Part shown: piece after piece, positions 1-12,599 of the stretch | Layout of the letters: each line of letters begins with the position of its first letter | Numbering within the stretch: the stretch's first letter is position 1 | DNA from: Bidens hawaiensis | Taxonomy: Eukaryota; Streptophyta; Magnoliopsida; Asterales; Asteraceae | Reading direction: 5' to 3' | Assembly: GCA_021521415.1 (NCBI GenBank) | Contig: JAIQDT010005794.1 | Coordinates: 62,001-126,000 of the forward strand | DNA: 64,000 bases | Position numbers and translations under genes: made by a program | Notes under the pieces: model-generated | What the model saw: the letters and a program-made list of their open reading frames with translations, nothing else | Told to the model about the DNA's origin: nothing | The model's database searches: none

Positions 1-2646
1 GTCAAGAAGGAGGTTATTAAGTTGCTCGATGCTGGTTTGATTTTTCCGATATCCGACTCCGCGTGGGTTAGCCCAATCCAGGTGGTCCCTAAGAAGGGCG
101 GTATGACAGTTATCACGAATGAAAAGAATGAGCTCATACCGACACGGACTGTAACAAGGTGGCGAGTTTGCATCGACTACCGCAGACTTAACGAGGCCAC
201 ACGAAAGGACCACTTCCCGCTTCCATTCATCGATCAGATGCTTGAGCGTTTGTCAGGACAGCAGTTCTACTGATTTCTTGATGGCTTTTCCGGTTATTTC
301 CATATCCCCATCGCCCCGTGTGATCAGGAGAAGACCACATTTACATGTCCCTTTGGCACATTCGCATACCGACGCATGCCATTCGGATTATGCAACGCTC
401 CAGCCACATTTCAGCGGTGCATGGTGGCCATTTTTCATGACTTAATCGAGGATTCCATGAAAGTCTTTATGGATGATTTTTCTGTCTTTGGAAATTCCTT
501 CGATGATTGTCTGCGTAACTTAGATCGAGTGCTTGCTAGATGTGAAGAGACGAACCTTATGCTTAATTGGGAGAAATGTCATTTTATGGTTCGTGAGGGT
601 ATTGTTTTAGGTCATAAGATTTCTAGTGCGAGGATTGAGGTAGATAGAGCTAAGGTAGACACCATTTCCAAACTTCCACTGCCCACTTCTGTGAAGTCTA
701 TTCGTAGTTTTTTAGGTCATGCGGGATTCTATCGCCGATTTATTAAAGATTTCTCGAAAATCTCCCGTCCGATGACCCAGCTTCTAGAGAAAGATAGGCT
801 GTTCGATTTTAATGAGGAGTGTTTGAGGGCCTTTGAGTTCATTAAGGAGAGGTTAGTGAGTGCTCCTATTCTTGTTACTCCAGATTGGACTCTTCCGTTT
901 GAGATCATGTGTGATGCGAGCGATTTTGCTGTTGGAGCTGTGTTAGGGCAACGTCGAGAGAAACATTTTCATCCCATCTATTATGCTAGCAAGACCCTTA
1001 ACGATGCTCAGGAGAATTACACCACGACAGAGAAGGGGCTTCTTGCGGCTGTTTTCGCGTGTGATAAATTTCGTTCATATCTCGTGCTTTCTAAGACTAT
1101 CATTTTCTCTGATCATGCAGCTCTGCAGTACTTGTTCGCTAAGAAAGATGCGAAGCCTCGAATCCTTCGTTGGATCCTTTTGCTTCAGGAGTTCGATATA
1201 GAAATTAAAGATAAAAGAGGGGCTGAAAACGTCACCGCCGACCACTTGTCACGGTTAGAAAATTCCGACATGGACAAGACCCGGGAACAGGGAATTGGTG
1301 ATGACTTCCCGGGTGAGACTTTATTTTATGTAAAGGCAAGTGATGAGGGGTTTCCATGGTTTGCTGATCTTTCGAATTATCTATCCTCTGGTGAGTTAGT
1401 GCCCGGACTGACATATCAGCAAAAGAAGAAGTTCTTTGCAGATATCAAGTTCTACATTTGGGAGGATCCGTACCTATTCCGTATTGGTTCGGATCAGGTG
1501 ATTCGGCGATGTGTTTTTGGTGATGAAGCTCGTAGTATTCTTCGACATTGTCATGAGGGCCCGACTGGTGGCCATTTTGGTGCGACTTATACCGCCAAAC
1601 GCGTGTTTGATGCGGGATTCTATTGGCTGACTATTTTCCGTGACGCGCATGAGTTTGTTCGTTCGTGTGATGCGTGTCAGAGAGCTGGAAACATCTCATC
1701 CCGAAATGAGATGCCCCAAAACCCCATCCAGGTGATTGAGATCTTCGATATATGGGGCATTGATTTTATGGGTCCATTTCCTATGTCTAGAGGGAATAGA
1801 TACATTCTCGTTGCGGTCGACTATGTGTCCAAATGTGTGGAGGCTCAAGCATTACCTAGAAATGACGCGCGAGTTGTAGTGGGATTCCTTCGAAAACTCT
1901 TTGCTCGATTCGGTACTCCTAAGGCCCTGATCAGTGATCGGGGTACCCACTTTTGTAATGCTCAGATGGATAAGGTTCTGAAACGTTATGGGGTCACCCA
2001 TCGACTTTCAACGGCCTACCATCCTCAAACTAGCGGTCAAGTGGAAAACACCAATCGTAGTATTAAGAGGATCTTAGAGAAAACAGTTGGGAATAGTCGC
2101 GGAGACTGGGCTGAAAAGCTAGATGATGCACTCTGGGCCTTCCGTACTGCATTCAAAACGCCTATCGGTACCACTCCCTTTCGGCTAGTTTATGGAAAGG
2201 CGTGTCATCTTCCAGCTGAGTTAGAACATCGTGCGTATTGGGCGTTAAGAGCTGTAAATCTTGATTTATCTGCGGCAGGAAAGAATCGGTTTCTTCAGAT
2301 TCATGAGGTTGAGGAGCTACGGAACGAGGCATATGAAAGAAGTTGGGGGTGTAAGGAGCGGACAAAGGAACGTCATGATAAACATATCAAGGTTCCCAAA
2401 GAGTTTAAGTGTGGGGATAAGGTGCTTTTGTATAATTCCCGGTTGAAGTTGTTTCCCGGTAAATTGAAATCCCGACGGGCTGGTCCGTTTGTTGTGAAAG
2501 AGGCATTTCCTTATGGAACGATTGAGATAGAGGCTGACGATGGACATTCTTGGAAAGTGAATTGGCATAGACTGAAGCATTATGTTGGAGGTCCACTTGG
2601 TGATCACGAGGAGGAGGCGATCTACCTTAATCCGCCTGGAGAGTAG
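1..2646 (+). pseudogene. Athila-type pol fragment: reverse transcriptase, RNase H, integrase
   Basis: One reading frame is open from base 1 to the TAG at 2644-2646, apart from a TGA at 271-273 where related elements usually have a cysteine codon. RT is at about 1-900: the CIDYRRLN block is at about 169-195 and the catalytic FMDD motif at 466-477. RNase H follows at about 900-1260 (CDAS, then a YASKTLN block and the SDHAALQ block). Integrase covers about 1540-2300, with a zinc-binding His/Cys region ending in CDACQ, then the DDE core (GIDFMG, SDRGTHF, the [11 protein letters not shown] block). The C-terminal part has no chromodomain. The enzyme would copy element RNA and insert the cDNA in the nucleus. 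One nonsense change and the missing 5' part make the copy seen here defective. Confidence 0.9.
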
Positions 2647-4858
2647 AAGAGGAGAGCACACTCGGGACTTTGCCCGAGTTATAGAGTTTGTATAAACCTT
2701 AGTTGCATTATTTTCTTTTATTTTTATTTTGCTTTATTTTATTTTTCTTTGAGTCTTTTTAGTCTTTAGAGTCTGTTTGATGTCTGCTTTGGGTTGTTTT
2801 GAGTTTTATTTTCAGGATTGGATTTTCTCGTTCGTACTCAATCACCATTTGGATGAGGATTTTTCTGAACCTATCATATTGTAGAGGAAACCCAGAAGCT
2901 GCGGCCGCGAATGAAATGCTATACGGTCGCTTTGCAACGAGACTTTTGAAGATAACTGCATTATTACCAGGGGAGTCTGTTCCAATTTATTGTTTTACTT
3001 GCTTACATTTTTTTCATTCTGCTTTATTTTCTGCCTTTTTCTATTCCTACATTGGGGACAATGTAGATTTTAAGTGTGGGGATGGGAACTGACGTTTTCT
3101 TTTGGTTAAAAAAAAGTTTAAAAAACTTTAAAAAAAAATTAAATAAATAAAAATAAAAAAACAGTTTCAAATTTTATTATAAAAAAAGAAAAAATATAAA
3201 ATATAAAAATAAAAAAAATGGTTAAAAAAAGTTCAAAAAAAATGTCTCGAAATTTTAATGAAATTTTTTGCAAATAATGGAAAATGATAGAAAAATTTGA
3301 GATTGGTTTTTAAAACTACTATTATATATGAGATTAAATAAAAGATAACGCACTAAACTTGGGATGTGTCGGTAGGCCCAACTAGTATTGATAGTCCTCT
3401 TTAGCAAGTTTTTATATATATAATAATTTGAAAAACGGTGAAACCGAATTTCGATGCTTAGGGAGGATTCTAAAAACTTTGAGATGGTAAGACTTAGATG
3501 CACTCAAACCAGCACACCGCCACATGTCCATCTTTTTACGAGCTTAGAAATAGTTATATACTTTAGGGTGATATAAAAAAAGAAAAGAAAAAAAGATTGA
3601 AAAAAAAAGTATGTTTTGAAAGTTTGTTATGTATTGTATTATCCAAAGTTGTTCAAGAAAAGCAAATGCTTTTCCGTTGGTCAACAACCAACCACATACA
3701 CCGCCAAAGAAGTCTGGCGTAAAACAAGACTTCTCAAGTCCTGCTTACTATTACTATAAATAAAGTAGTAAGTAAAAGAAGTCAACAACTGAAGTCCTTA
3801 TGAACCCACCGAATCCAAATATTATTTTTGAGGGGCAACCAACCCCTACTGATTCAGCCAAAAAGTAATAGGAATTAGACCTAACACGATTCCAAAAAGA
3901 AAAACTTAAAGCATTTCGTTTTATTTGAAAGGGGAAAAAAGAAATATAGGGTTCCAAACCTAAATAAACATCCGAATCGCCCATGAATCTCAATGACCAA
4001 GAATTGGCAATTGACGCGGGAATGAACTATTTAATACCTGGAATCTCACAGAAAGATTCATCATCTGTTACAAAAAGACCTGGACGATTATCCCTACCCT
4101 CGGTAGCTTACGAGTTTACGTCCATCCCTGGTCGGGTACAGTTTCCTTTTTCTTTCTCCCTTGTAGCCGTTACCCGAATTCGCGCAAGTGTGTCCACACC
4201 CCCCAAACTGACTTGACGAAGAATCCATTCTCGCGAACAAACACAACCCCTACACACACCTAGGAGCACCCCTTCCTGCATATTCATACAAGACCCGAAG
4301 ATATGTATTGTAAAATGCCAAAAAAGCATTTTTTTTAAGTTAGTAAAAGAGGCCAAAGATGCACATACTAGACGCGACTTAGAGTTTACGTGTTACCAAG
4401 GGGATAGTGACTCTGAGGATACACTATTGGGGCTCGAAGGTTCTTAGTCAATAAATAAGACAAAGTCCAATAATATTTAGGAATAGCTCGTACGACCTCC
4501 ACATGACCATTCAACCATCAAATTTCACCGAGTGCATCTAATTAGTACCATCAACGAGTCTTTGCCTTATGGTGATTTGTCAAACCAGTTTCCTTTGACT
4601 CTAGTTTTTCTAGCTCTCTTTATCTGAGATGGGGTAGGTATAGCCGTGGTATTTGAACTTAAAACGGCTAATGCAATTGGGGGTTTAATAGGCTAGTGGA
4701 TGGGTTTAAGTGGACAACAATATCGGCAATCGCGGTTTTTGCGTTTATCTGTGCTTAAAAGATAACCTATATGTTTTGAAAACTAGTCTTGAATTCTGAT
4801 TCCATTGCAATATATATATATTTTTCGGGGACGAAAAAAATTTAAGTGTGTGGATATT
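2647..4858 (+). other. non-coding 3' internal region of the Athila-type element
   Basis: This stretch between pol and the 3' LTR has no long reading frame in any frame. Athila elements can carry an env-like ORF here; I see none. It is very A-rich at 3100-3260. A tract at about 3053-3087 (attggggacaatg, then aagtgtggggatggg) looks like a second, internal polypurine-type segment. Confidence 0.6.
4821..4858 (+). promoter_or_regulatory. hairpin plus polypurine tract of the Athila-type element
   Basis: ttttcggggacgaaaa (about 4822-4837) is a near-perfect inverted repeat. It is followed by aatttaagtgtgtggatatt, directly abutting the LTR start TGATATGG. The position fits the plus-strand priming site. 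The same ttttcgggacgaaaa hairpin precedes the polypurine tract in both chromodomain elements of this window. Confidence 0.6.
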
Positions 4859-6810
4859 TGATATGGTTTAAAATATACATGTTATTATATAAATATTCCC
4901 TGCAATTTTCTAGTATTTTGAGCCAGTTTTTTATTAAATATAATTCTATTTGGCTCATAATTGGATTTTAAAGATTAAATTTTTAAATGAGCTAAAATAA
5001 AGTATTTATGCTAAACTTGAGAGCACAATGGCATCAAAGTAATAATTGGTGGAATAAATGGCCACATATTTTATGGAGTTTCATGTTCACATGCTTAATA
5101 AAAGATAAATCCACGTTAACCATGCTCCAATTACTTATGATTTTTATTTTTTTTACAAAGTGCGGGAGAACTCGTTAAACTATTTTAAATGGACTTCAAG
5201 GCTAAGCAAGTAAACAAAAAGAGAAAGAGAATTGGGCCTATAAAATTATAGTTGGTGAAGTTTGGAGTGTGGCTCAAGTTTTATTAATTATAGAAAATTA
5301 TTAAAACCCTACATTATATATAATAAAAAGTGACGGAGCAGAGAAGAATAAGAGGGGTTTTGCGGCTACTGTTTTTAAGGTTTTGGTGGTTCACACGTGA
5401 CATCAAAAGACATAGTATTAGTTTTGGATCTTTGGACTTGCGGAGAAAGTCAGAGGGAAAAAGAGAATAATATATATAATATTAATAGAGAGAAAATTGG
5501 GTTTTGTGGACGGCAGCGAAAAAAAACAATAACTTGTGGTCTTGTGAATTTGTCTAACCTTTTGCTTGATTGGTGTTTGTGGTGGTGGTGTTCACGTGAA
5601 GAAGAAGAAGAAGAAGAAGAAGATAATTATTATTATTATTATTTCTTTGGTTGCTGTTCTTGATTTGGACGAAGTCAACGAAAGGAAGAATACATAATTG
5701 ATTTGTTTTATTAACTTTTTGATATGAATTATTTTTGAGAACTCATTATTAGTTTTGTTTCATTTATTATTGTTATGAGTAGCTAAACTTTTATACTACA
5801 TAGGTTTTGGTTGAGCACTATGTTATATTAATTGTTTGACGAACTATTATTTGACGTTGGTTGATTTAGTATTATGGTAAAGTTTTTTATTGGTTTGGTC
5901 ATGATATTGTTGCGTAATAGAATCTAGTTTATTGCTTTAATATTTACTCCACTTGTGTTTAATAGTTTTTGGTGATTGTTAGACGCATGATTAGGTTGTC
6001 TACTTTGTGTTTTCAACTTGTTTGCGGTTTATGGTCGAAACAATCGTAGGAATAAGTATTGAAAGTGGTTTAGATTTTATTGTTCTTTCACTAGAGAGAC
6101 CGGGAGGTAATTTAGTGTTGTGTCATCTTTGTCTTTTGCGGGTTTGGGTAATAATTGCACGGGAGTGGGTTATCCTAGGTCCCTTAGATTATTGTGATAC
6201 AAGTTTTGTTCATGTTAATTAAAAATTCCCCATTTATATTAATATATATTGTATCCGAATAGACCGGGAGGTGATTTGGGTTGTGGGGTACCATAGTATT
6301 ATTAGGTAAGGTAAGACTGGGAGGTGATCCAACCCTTTAACAATTGAGCTTCACATGTCATTAGAGTTCTAGGGTGTCGTTAGTGAGGTCGGGAGGCGAT
6401 CTAGCGTATTTTAGTGGTCTTTAGTGTCATATTTTTTTAAGATATTGTTTTTCAACCAATTCAAGTTCGTTAGCTATTAAGTTTAACTAGTAGGATTCCA
6501 TTACCTAGGTAGTCGTTTCTCATATTTGTTTTAAAACCCGATTTTTATAAAGTCTTATTTTGAGTTTAATTATTAATTAGTTAAGCATTATTAGTTTAAG
6601 TAATATAAAAATAATTCTAAGAATCGAAAAAAAAGTCTAGGTTAGTAATCTTTTAGGTTTATAATTAGAGTTTACCCATAGTGTCCTAGGTTAGATATCC
6701 GTTCTTACTTGCTAACTACATTGCGACCGGTACACTTGCCGATTGTGTGTTTTTTTAGGTGAATTCGGTAAAACTTGGTTTTTAATATTAGATACGATTT
6801 TCACACATCA
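4859..6810 (+). repeat. 3' LTR of the Athila-type element
   Basis: The LTR starts TGATATGG just after the polypurine tract and ends CACACATCA, giving about 1952 bp with TG...CA ends. An AT-rich TATA-like stretch lies at about 5309-5325, and a GAA/ATT microsatellite at 5598-5642. A block near the 3' end (cggtacacttgccgattgtg, about 6728-6747) is also recognisable near the end of the solo LTR at 27571-29245. ORFs inside it look like chance. Confidence 0.75.
5598..5642. repeat. microsatellite (GAA)n followed by (ATT)n
   Basis: About seven GAA units run directly into about five ATT units, inside the Athila-type 3' LTR. Confidence 0.9.
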
Positions 6811-8763
6811 CCACCCCTGTGTCAATGTAGGCTTTGCTTATTTTGAGTGTTCCCACGTTCGCTTCTACCGTCAAAGGGTTTGAGAGTAAGTCACCTTGAT
6901 GTGGTGGGAAGCAGACGCATTGAAGCTCCCAGGCCTCCAAGCGTTGTCGTTTGTGGGGAACACCTTGGTCTATATCACCATATTCACTTCTTTGCTTTTT
7001 CTTTCGGCGACCCCTTTCACCAAATGGACCAATTCTCCAGACTTAACAGCTTCCTCAATTCTTCTTTTGAGTTGAAAGAAGTCGTTGGTGTGGTGACATT
7101 TTTCTTCGTGGAACTCACAGAACTGGGTGGAGCTTTCGTTTTTTTTGCTTTTGGGCAAGGGACGAGTAGGTCGCAAGTTGTGTTTCACTTCTTCAGTGGC
7201 AAGGATCTCCTGAGGGGTTTTGGTTAAGGCTGTAAAGTTCACAGTCTATTCCCTGCTTGGGAGGTTCCGACCTTCAGGCCTTCGTTGATCTGAACTCCTT
7301 GGATATTTATCATAGGGACTGAAGTTCCCTTTCTTTCGCTTGGGGCTGTTGCCTCGCCAACTAGGAGCCCTTTTATTTGTTCTTTGAAATCAACGGCCTC
7401 TTCTCCTCTGATATGAGCCTCAGCTCGTTCGAGAGCTTCTTCAAGGGTTTTAGACATGCACTTGTTTAAGTCCCTTGTGAGGTATTTGAAGGTGATGGAG
7501 TTCATGAAGCCTGCCACCCTCATGTTTTCATCGGCCCCCACATATGTCAACCCTTCCTTCTTATATCTTTCGATGAACTCTTGAAGGTTTTCATCATCTT
7601 TTTGTTTTATCTGAAAAATTACCGTGGCATCCTTGACGTACCTCCTTTGTTGTGAAAAGTTGGCCAAGAATCCCTTGCTCGGGTCATCGAAGCTTCGAAT
7701 GCTTTTGGCAGGAAGGTCGTTGAACCATATCCTGGCTGACCCGGCAAGTGTTTGCATGAACATTAAACAACATTCAGCGTGGGACCACTTTTCAATTCTG
7801 GCAGCACCGGTAAAGATCTGGAGTGTTCGGGATCCTCGGTCCCATCATATGTTTTTATATGGGATGACATCTTGATTTTCGTTTGGAAGTCATAATCGGC
7901 AATTTGTTGAGAGAAACAAGATAGGTTATCGGGCTTGTAGGGCTTTGCAAGGTCTTCTTCTACCCTTGTGGCGAGATTATGACTTGTTGTTCCTTGGTGA
8001 GTACTCAGCGCTTGGTTGATGAGCTGGGTCCAATGGAAATGTGCCATCATTTGAGCCATCATCTGAGGCATGAGGTTAAAACCTTGAAGGCTTTTAGTAG
8101 TTGCTGTTGTTTGGTTTGTTCCCATGGGGGTGCTCATTGCTGCACTCCGAGCCAATGGCAAGACCGACATGGCCTGCTCCCATGTAGTGGCTGTAAGAGG
8201 AGGAACACTTGAAGCTGGTGGCTGCCATATTTGTTCAAGAGTGGTTTCATGCCCAATGGGTTGTGAAGTGAACAAATGGAAGGACGTTGGGCTTGGCCTC
8301 CCGTAGGTATAAGGAGATGGGTTAAAAGGTTGGCAGGTTACGCTTGGGCCAGCTTCCAAATGAGAAGCAGCTGGTCGTGAGCTGGTCAAAGGGGAAGGCG
8401 GACGTCCGAGTGATAGTGACGCTTCCGGATCGTCATAATCCAGCCTTAATCGTATCTCGTTTTATCTTTCTTGGCTCACGTGTTGGTTAAGAAGAGATCT
8501 TAGTTGTAAGAATGTCGTGATACCCCATCCGGTGTCAAGTCGACTCGCTCCGTGATGTTCGAGGTTCCTATTTGAGGAGAAGGAACTCCGGATCGTGAAG
8601 GGGTTGGAGTTCGGAAAGGTGAAAACTCGAGGAACGAAGGTCCCGTCGGAGTACTTCCCGGAGTGGAAAAAGGCGTCGTGGCGGCCGGAGTTTGTTGGTC
8701 GGCATTTGGTGTCGCAGTTCTTGACACTTGGTCAACTTCTTCGGGAGATTCATTTTCCGACAT
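6811..8763 (-). pseudogene. Tat-type gag and start of protease (decayed)
   Basis: Four minus-strand pieces in three frames line up as one protein. 8763-8500 is the Pro/Thr/Ser-rich N-terminus (starts MSENESPEEVDQ). 8389-7763 is a linker with a KTYDGTEDPE block. 7763-7239 is the retrotransposon gag domain (GSARIWFNDLP, then LQEFIERYKKEG). 7242-6970 holds FTALTKTPQEILA, a zinc-knuckle-like CEFHEEKCHHTNDF block and the QLKRRIEEAVKSG helix. Downstream to 6811 the translation reaches a protease-like AYIDTG motif, exactly where the Athila-type LTR begins. Frameshifts near 8400-8500, 7830 and 7260, plus a TAG near 7258, show it is dead. Gag would form the particle shell. Confidence 0.75.
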
Positions 8764-8804
8764 GATGATTTTGATGAAGATGGAGCTACACTACTGGTCT
8801 TCGG

Positions 8805-8840
8805 CGTAGCCCCACGGTGGGCACCAACTTGTTGCTACAA
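8805..8840 (-). promoter_or_regulatory. LTR/internal junction and leader of the Tat-type element
   Basis: On the minus strand the sequence runs tgttgtagcaaca, then agttggtgcccaccgtgggg, then a leader into the gag ATG at 8763. The ggtgcccaccgtgggg block is where a primer-binding site is expected, but I cannot assign the tRNA. Confidence 0.45.
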
Positions 8841-8954
8841 CAATTATAAGACCAATGATAGTGAATGGACTGGTTAGGCTAACAGGCTTCAAGGGCTCAG
8901 GTTAACCTAACGCAGGTCGTCGTGTCCCTCTACATTTGCAAAACGTAGAGAGAG
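8838..8954 (-). repeat. 3' end of the Tat-type 5' LTR (piece 1 of 2)
   Basis: This short LTR piece lies between the gag leader and the left target duplication of the chromodomain element. Its continuation is at 20416-20954 on the other side of that insertion. Confidence 0.55.
8950..8954. repeat. 5-bp target site duplication gagag (left)
   Basis: gagag lies just before the LTR start TGTGACATCC. The same five bases follow the distal LTR at 20416-20420. The left side sits in a longer GA run, so the exact phase is slightly ambiguous. Confidence 0.8.
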
Positions 8955-11746
8955 TGTGACATCCGGCATTTTTAGGTTAACTCTGTTAACTAAACCCAGT
9001 TAAATCCAGTTGACTATGTCTATAAACTCAGTTAGTTCTGTTAACTATGAGTATAAACTCTTGTACATGTGATGTCATGTATGCGTATATTTAAGTCAAC
9101 GTGTCATTGGTGACTTAAACAAGGATAAGTGACTAATTATAACTAGGATAATAAACCCGTCTTGCATGTTATAATAAACATGTCATATAGCATGTATGAT
9201 AAGTATAATGTGCTATGTGATTAATATGTTATATTATGGTTATTACATGATGATGTGATTGTAAGTAAGCTAAATGATTAAATAGGTTATATTGTATGTC
9301 ATGTAACATGTTTATTATTTAAATGGAACCTTAGGTTATGTTACATAGGAAATGTTTATTAAAATATGTAGCATGTCACACATGAGTTAATAAAAGTTAA
9401 CCTAAGTAATTTTATTCATTAAATCAATCATAAAGGGTTGTTAATAACAAGGAGGTTACAACTATTGGATGCTAACACCTTTTTCTTTCCCTTTTCCTCT
9501 CTCTTTGGCCGTGATACTCACACACACACACATACTCTCATTTTCTTTCATACAAACAATCATCTTCTAGTATTTTCTCCATAACACAAGAGTTGGTGAT
9601 TTTGGTAAACAAGGGTTTAAGCATTTGATCAAGCAAAGTGAGTAGATTATTATGTTTATATGTTTCTTTTTCTTTTAATTCATATGAACCTTGTATCCAA
9701 ATGGTTGGATCATGAGAGGGGATGATCAAAGTTTGACAAATAAAAAGGATTTTTGTATGAGTTTTGATTAATATTTTGAGTCCTTTATAAATACTTGTGT
9801 TCTTATTATGAAATCAAATGGATAAAAATAAGACATGCAATTTGATTTGGTAAGAATGTTTCTTGATGATTGTTGAATCAAAGGATAGAAAAGTTGTGAT
9901 TTGTAGTTGATTGTGGTTAAAACTGCTTGCTGGCAGACTTGGTGTCTCGGATTGTATTGTGAATAAATTGATGATATGTTTGAGTTGTTGATCTATTTTT
10001 GATTCTATGAACATGTACATTGAATCTAGATTTCAGAAAGTCCAAAATCTTAATTTTTGGACACTGTTTGAATACTTTTTATTAATTTACAAAATCAGGA
10101 TGCAAATCTAAATTAGAGAAAATAATTCTGAGTTGAGTTGTAAATTTCATAACTTGATGATAAAAATAGATATGAATATAATTCTACTTCTAGGATGTTG
10201 TAAATTGAATTAGGAATCTAGTCCAATTGGTCTTGAATCAATTGGACAAATATGGAATTTTTGACAAATTTTTTATTACAGCTGTGTTGTTGTAGAAATA
10301 TAAATCATGTTGTTGTAGTATATGAATATTCTGGACGAATTGGTAAATCCAAAAATTGTGAGAAAAATATATGTTGAACCTAATACTGATGTGTACATGT
10401 GTGATTTATTTGGTAATTTAATTGTGAGTTTTGATTGATGAGAAAAATCGGTTTAGGTGGTATAAATTGTTAAAGGTGATAAAGGTGTTGGTTGAATTGA
10501 GATAATTGCAAATTGTGATATGTTAGTTGTGGTAAATTAGAACTTTGACTTTTTAAGTCAACTTAGAACTAGTTGACTAAATAGTTAGTCTTGCTTGTGA
10601 TGTTGTGAAAGTGTATTGATCATATAATTGCAAGGAATATGGCTAAGTGTGTATACTTGATGATTGATTAAGTGTGACTAGAATTATAAGGTAAACATTC
10701 TAAGTCCAACCTTTTAGTCAAAGGTCAATATTTTAGTCAAAGGTCAATATTTTAGTCAAAGGTCAAAACTTTAGTCAAAGTCAACAAAAGTCAAACTTTG
10801 GTCAAAAGTCTTTTTAAAAACAATGGGAGATTGTTGGATACTAGTGGTTCTAGGAACCATCCCACAAGTTACTTACGTACTTGCATTTTTAGGGTCTTAG
10901 CACGTGACGCATTTACTTCGGTCGGATTTGTGTAATACCCGAAGCACCAACAAGGTGAGTTTACGGCCCCACTTTTATACCTTTCCTTTGGGGGAGGAAA
11001 CATGCAAAACTGTTTTACTTTACTTGCACTAAATCTTTACACAACCGTTTGGTTGCTTATAACGTAGTGTTTCTTTGCCATGGAAAGTCCTCACGAACAT
11101 CGGACCGTTAACTAAGGTTAACTGGCGTGGTAAATTTAAATAGTACTATTGGGTTTGACAAACCCCACCCTGCATTATTCTCGACTGGAGGTCGAACGGG
11201 GTGTAACTTTGACCAAACATTGTTAAGTTTTGGCAATACTTGACTTGAGGCAATAACTAGTCAGCTTCGGTCGTGATGGAAACATAACACTATGCGGCAA
11301 CGAGTTAACTAAGTGTAGTTAACCATGGGCCACTTTTATTTATAAATGTTTATGAACTGATAGAGCATAACTTACTTTGAAAACCTGTGATCTCACCAAC
11401 CATATGTGTTGACTCTTTTTAGCATGTTTTCCTCAGGTCACTAGCAAGCACTTGGATTAGGATAACATTGCATGCATGGACTCGCATTGGTTTAAGTTTG
11501 AAAACATTTATTTGATATTGGTTTTGCGCTTGTAGCGCCATGAATTATTTAAACTTGTTTGGGAGATGGCTCCCGCACTTTGTTTAGCTTCCGCACTAGC
11601 ACTTAAGTACTCTGAACATTTTATTTTGATTTGTTAAAACTTTTAAGACCATGTAGATGTCGTTTGGTGTGATTAATGTGTTCGGATCCTGGTTTGTCAC
11701 CCGCCTTACGGTAAAACTCCGTTAGTGGAAATTTGGGGTTGTGACA
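8955..11746 (+). repeat. 5' LTR of the first Tekay-type element
   Basis: About 2792 bp, starting TGTGACATCCGG and ending ttgtgaca directly before the primer-binding site. Short direct repeats of tcaaaggtcaatatttta occur at about 10723-10800, and an (AC)n run at 9520-9533. The ORFs at 9538-9729 and 9814-10020 on minus have no recognisable content. Confidence 0.92.
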
Positions 11747-11749
11747 GAT

Positions 11750-11767
11750 TGGTATCAGAGCCATTGG
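11750..11767 (+). promoter_or_regulatory. primer-binding site (initiator tRNA-Met)
   Basis: tggtatcagagccattgg lies three bases after the LTR end. TGGTATCAGAGC is the usual plant retrotransposon primer site complementary to the 3' end of initiator tRNA-Met. Confidence 0.9.
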
Positions 11768-11903
11768 TTATAGCGAACCAGGTTGCATACCATTTCATAT
11801 AGGTTGCAGTCCGGTCTATAGTTTTTCATGATGCATTAGTTACACTGCACATATATACATGAGATACCACTCACTCATCCCAACCCCAACCTTGTGTCAC
11901 AGT

Positions 11904-12599
11904 ATGTCTTCGTCGTCAGCTGATCACGCCCGTGAGAAAGCACCTATCATCGCTGAGGAGAGCACACCACATGCGTCCCCGAGATTGAAGAGGCAGCGGA
12001 CCATCCCTGATGCTGGCACATCTACTGCTGAGGAGTCTTCACCCGAGCACACGTTCTTGCCTAAGCCCCAGTGCGACTGGGAATGGTACCCAGAGGTGGT
12101 GACCATGATGATTGAGAAGGAGGAGGTTCCACCCCTAGCTGTTGTAGGTCCTTCTTGCCCTACTCTACCTGCCCTGCCATGCCCTCCTGAGCGGGTGATA
12201 GCTGCACTTGTTTCTGGCCTGGATAAGGCGCAGTGTGGGAAACAGGGTATGAAGTCGGACATTGCTAAGCTAGCGCAGAAACAGAGTGGAGCCAAGCATA
12301 AGATGGATTTCTTGAGGGAGCTCTGCGATCGGAGGTCAGAGATGCACTACAAGTTAACCTTTGAAGTTGAGAGGCTAGGTGAGAAGATGCAGATGCTTGT
12401 AGATAGGGTGATAGATCTGACTAACGAACTGAACATTGCTCATAACCGTATTCGGGATCTGGAGGACCGGCTGGCACCTCCAGATGACCCAGTGGAGGAC
12501 CCTGAAGAAGACCCAGAGGAGGACCCCGAGGAGGATCCGGAGGAAGACCCCGAGGAGGAGCCTGAGGTGAGCGGGTCATCGGGAGTATCTGACGAGTGA
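11904..12599 (+). CDS. ORF0: extra pre-gag protein of the Tekay-type element
   Basis: 231 residues, unbroken, between the primer-binding site and gag. The frame also has an ATG at 11859, but I chose 11904 (MSSSS) because the related element at 51996 starts at the matching place. The N-terminus is Ser/Thr-rich and basic (PRLKRQR). It is followed by a WEWYP motif (about 12080), EVPPL, and a PERVIAALVSGL block, then a helical, probably coiled-coil part (FLRELCDRRSEMHYK, ERLGEKMQML, IRDLEDRL). The tail is a run of DPEE repeats ending at TGA 12597-12599. The function is unknown. Its motif order is conserved in the second element, which suggests it is more than spacer. It could be a gag accessory or a nuclear/chromatin-binding factor, but nothing in the sequence proves that. 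Confidence 0.7.
   Translation: MSSSSADHAREKAPIIAEESTPHASPRLKRQRTIPDAGTSTAEESSPEHTFLPKPQCDWEWYPEVVTMMIEKEEVPPLAVVGPSCPTLPALPCPPERVIAALVSGLDKAQCGKQGMKSDIAKLAQKQSGAKHKMDFLRELCDRRSEMHYKLTFEVERLGEKMQMLVDRVIDLTNELNIAHNRIRDLEDRLAPPDDPVEDPEEDPEEDPEEDPEEDPEEEPEVSGSSGVSDE

Larger units (their letters stand above)
1..6810 (+). mobile_element. Athila-type Ty3/gypsy retrotransposon, 3' part (cut by window start)
   Basis: The order is RT, RNase H and integrase, then a 2.2-kb non-coding stretch, a polypurine-like tract and a 3' LTR. The 5' half lies outside the window. The pol sequence has the style of the Athila group: FMDD at the RT active site, a [10 protein letters not shown] block, and no chromodomain after integrase. 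The LTR ends at 6810 (CACACATCA). From the next base, minus-strand Tat-type gag/protease sequence begins, so this element most likely inserted into that older one. No target duplication can be tested because the left end is missing. Confidence 0.85.

Noticed and set aside
2799..3092. 97-codon ORF after the Athila-type pol, a possible env-like remnant
   Set aside because: No signal peptide plus anchor layout and no recognisable content; it overlaps a purine-tract-like segment.
5397..5663. 88-codon ORF with a poly-Glu run
   Set aside because: Made by the GAA/ATT microsatellite in the Athila-type LTR.
9538..10020. Minus-strand ORFs in the Tekay-type LTR, repeated at 18193-18669
   Set aside because: They recur only because the LTR is duplicated; no domain or codon signal.
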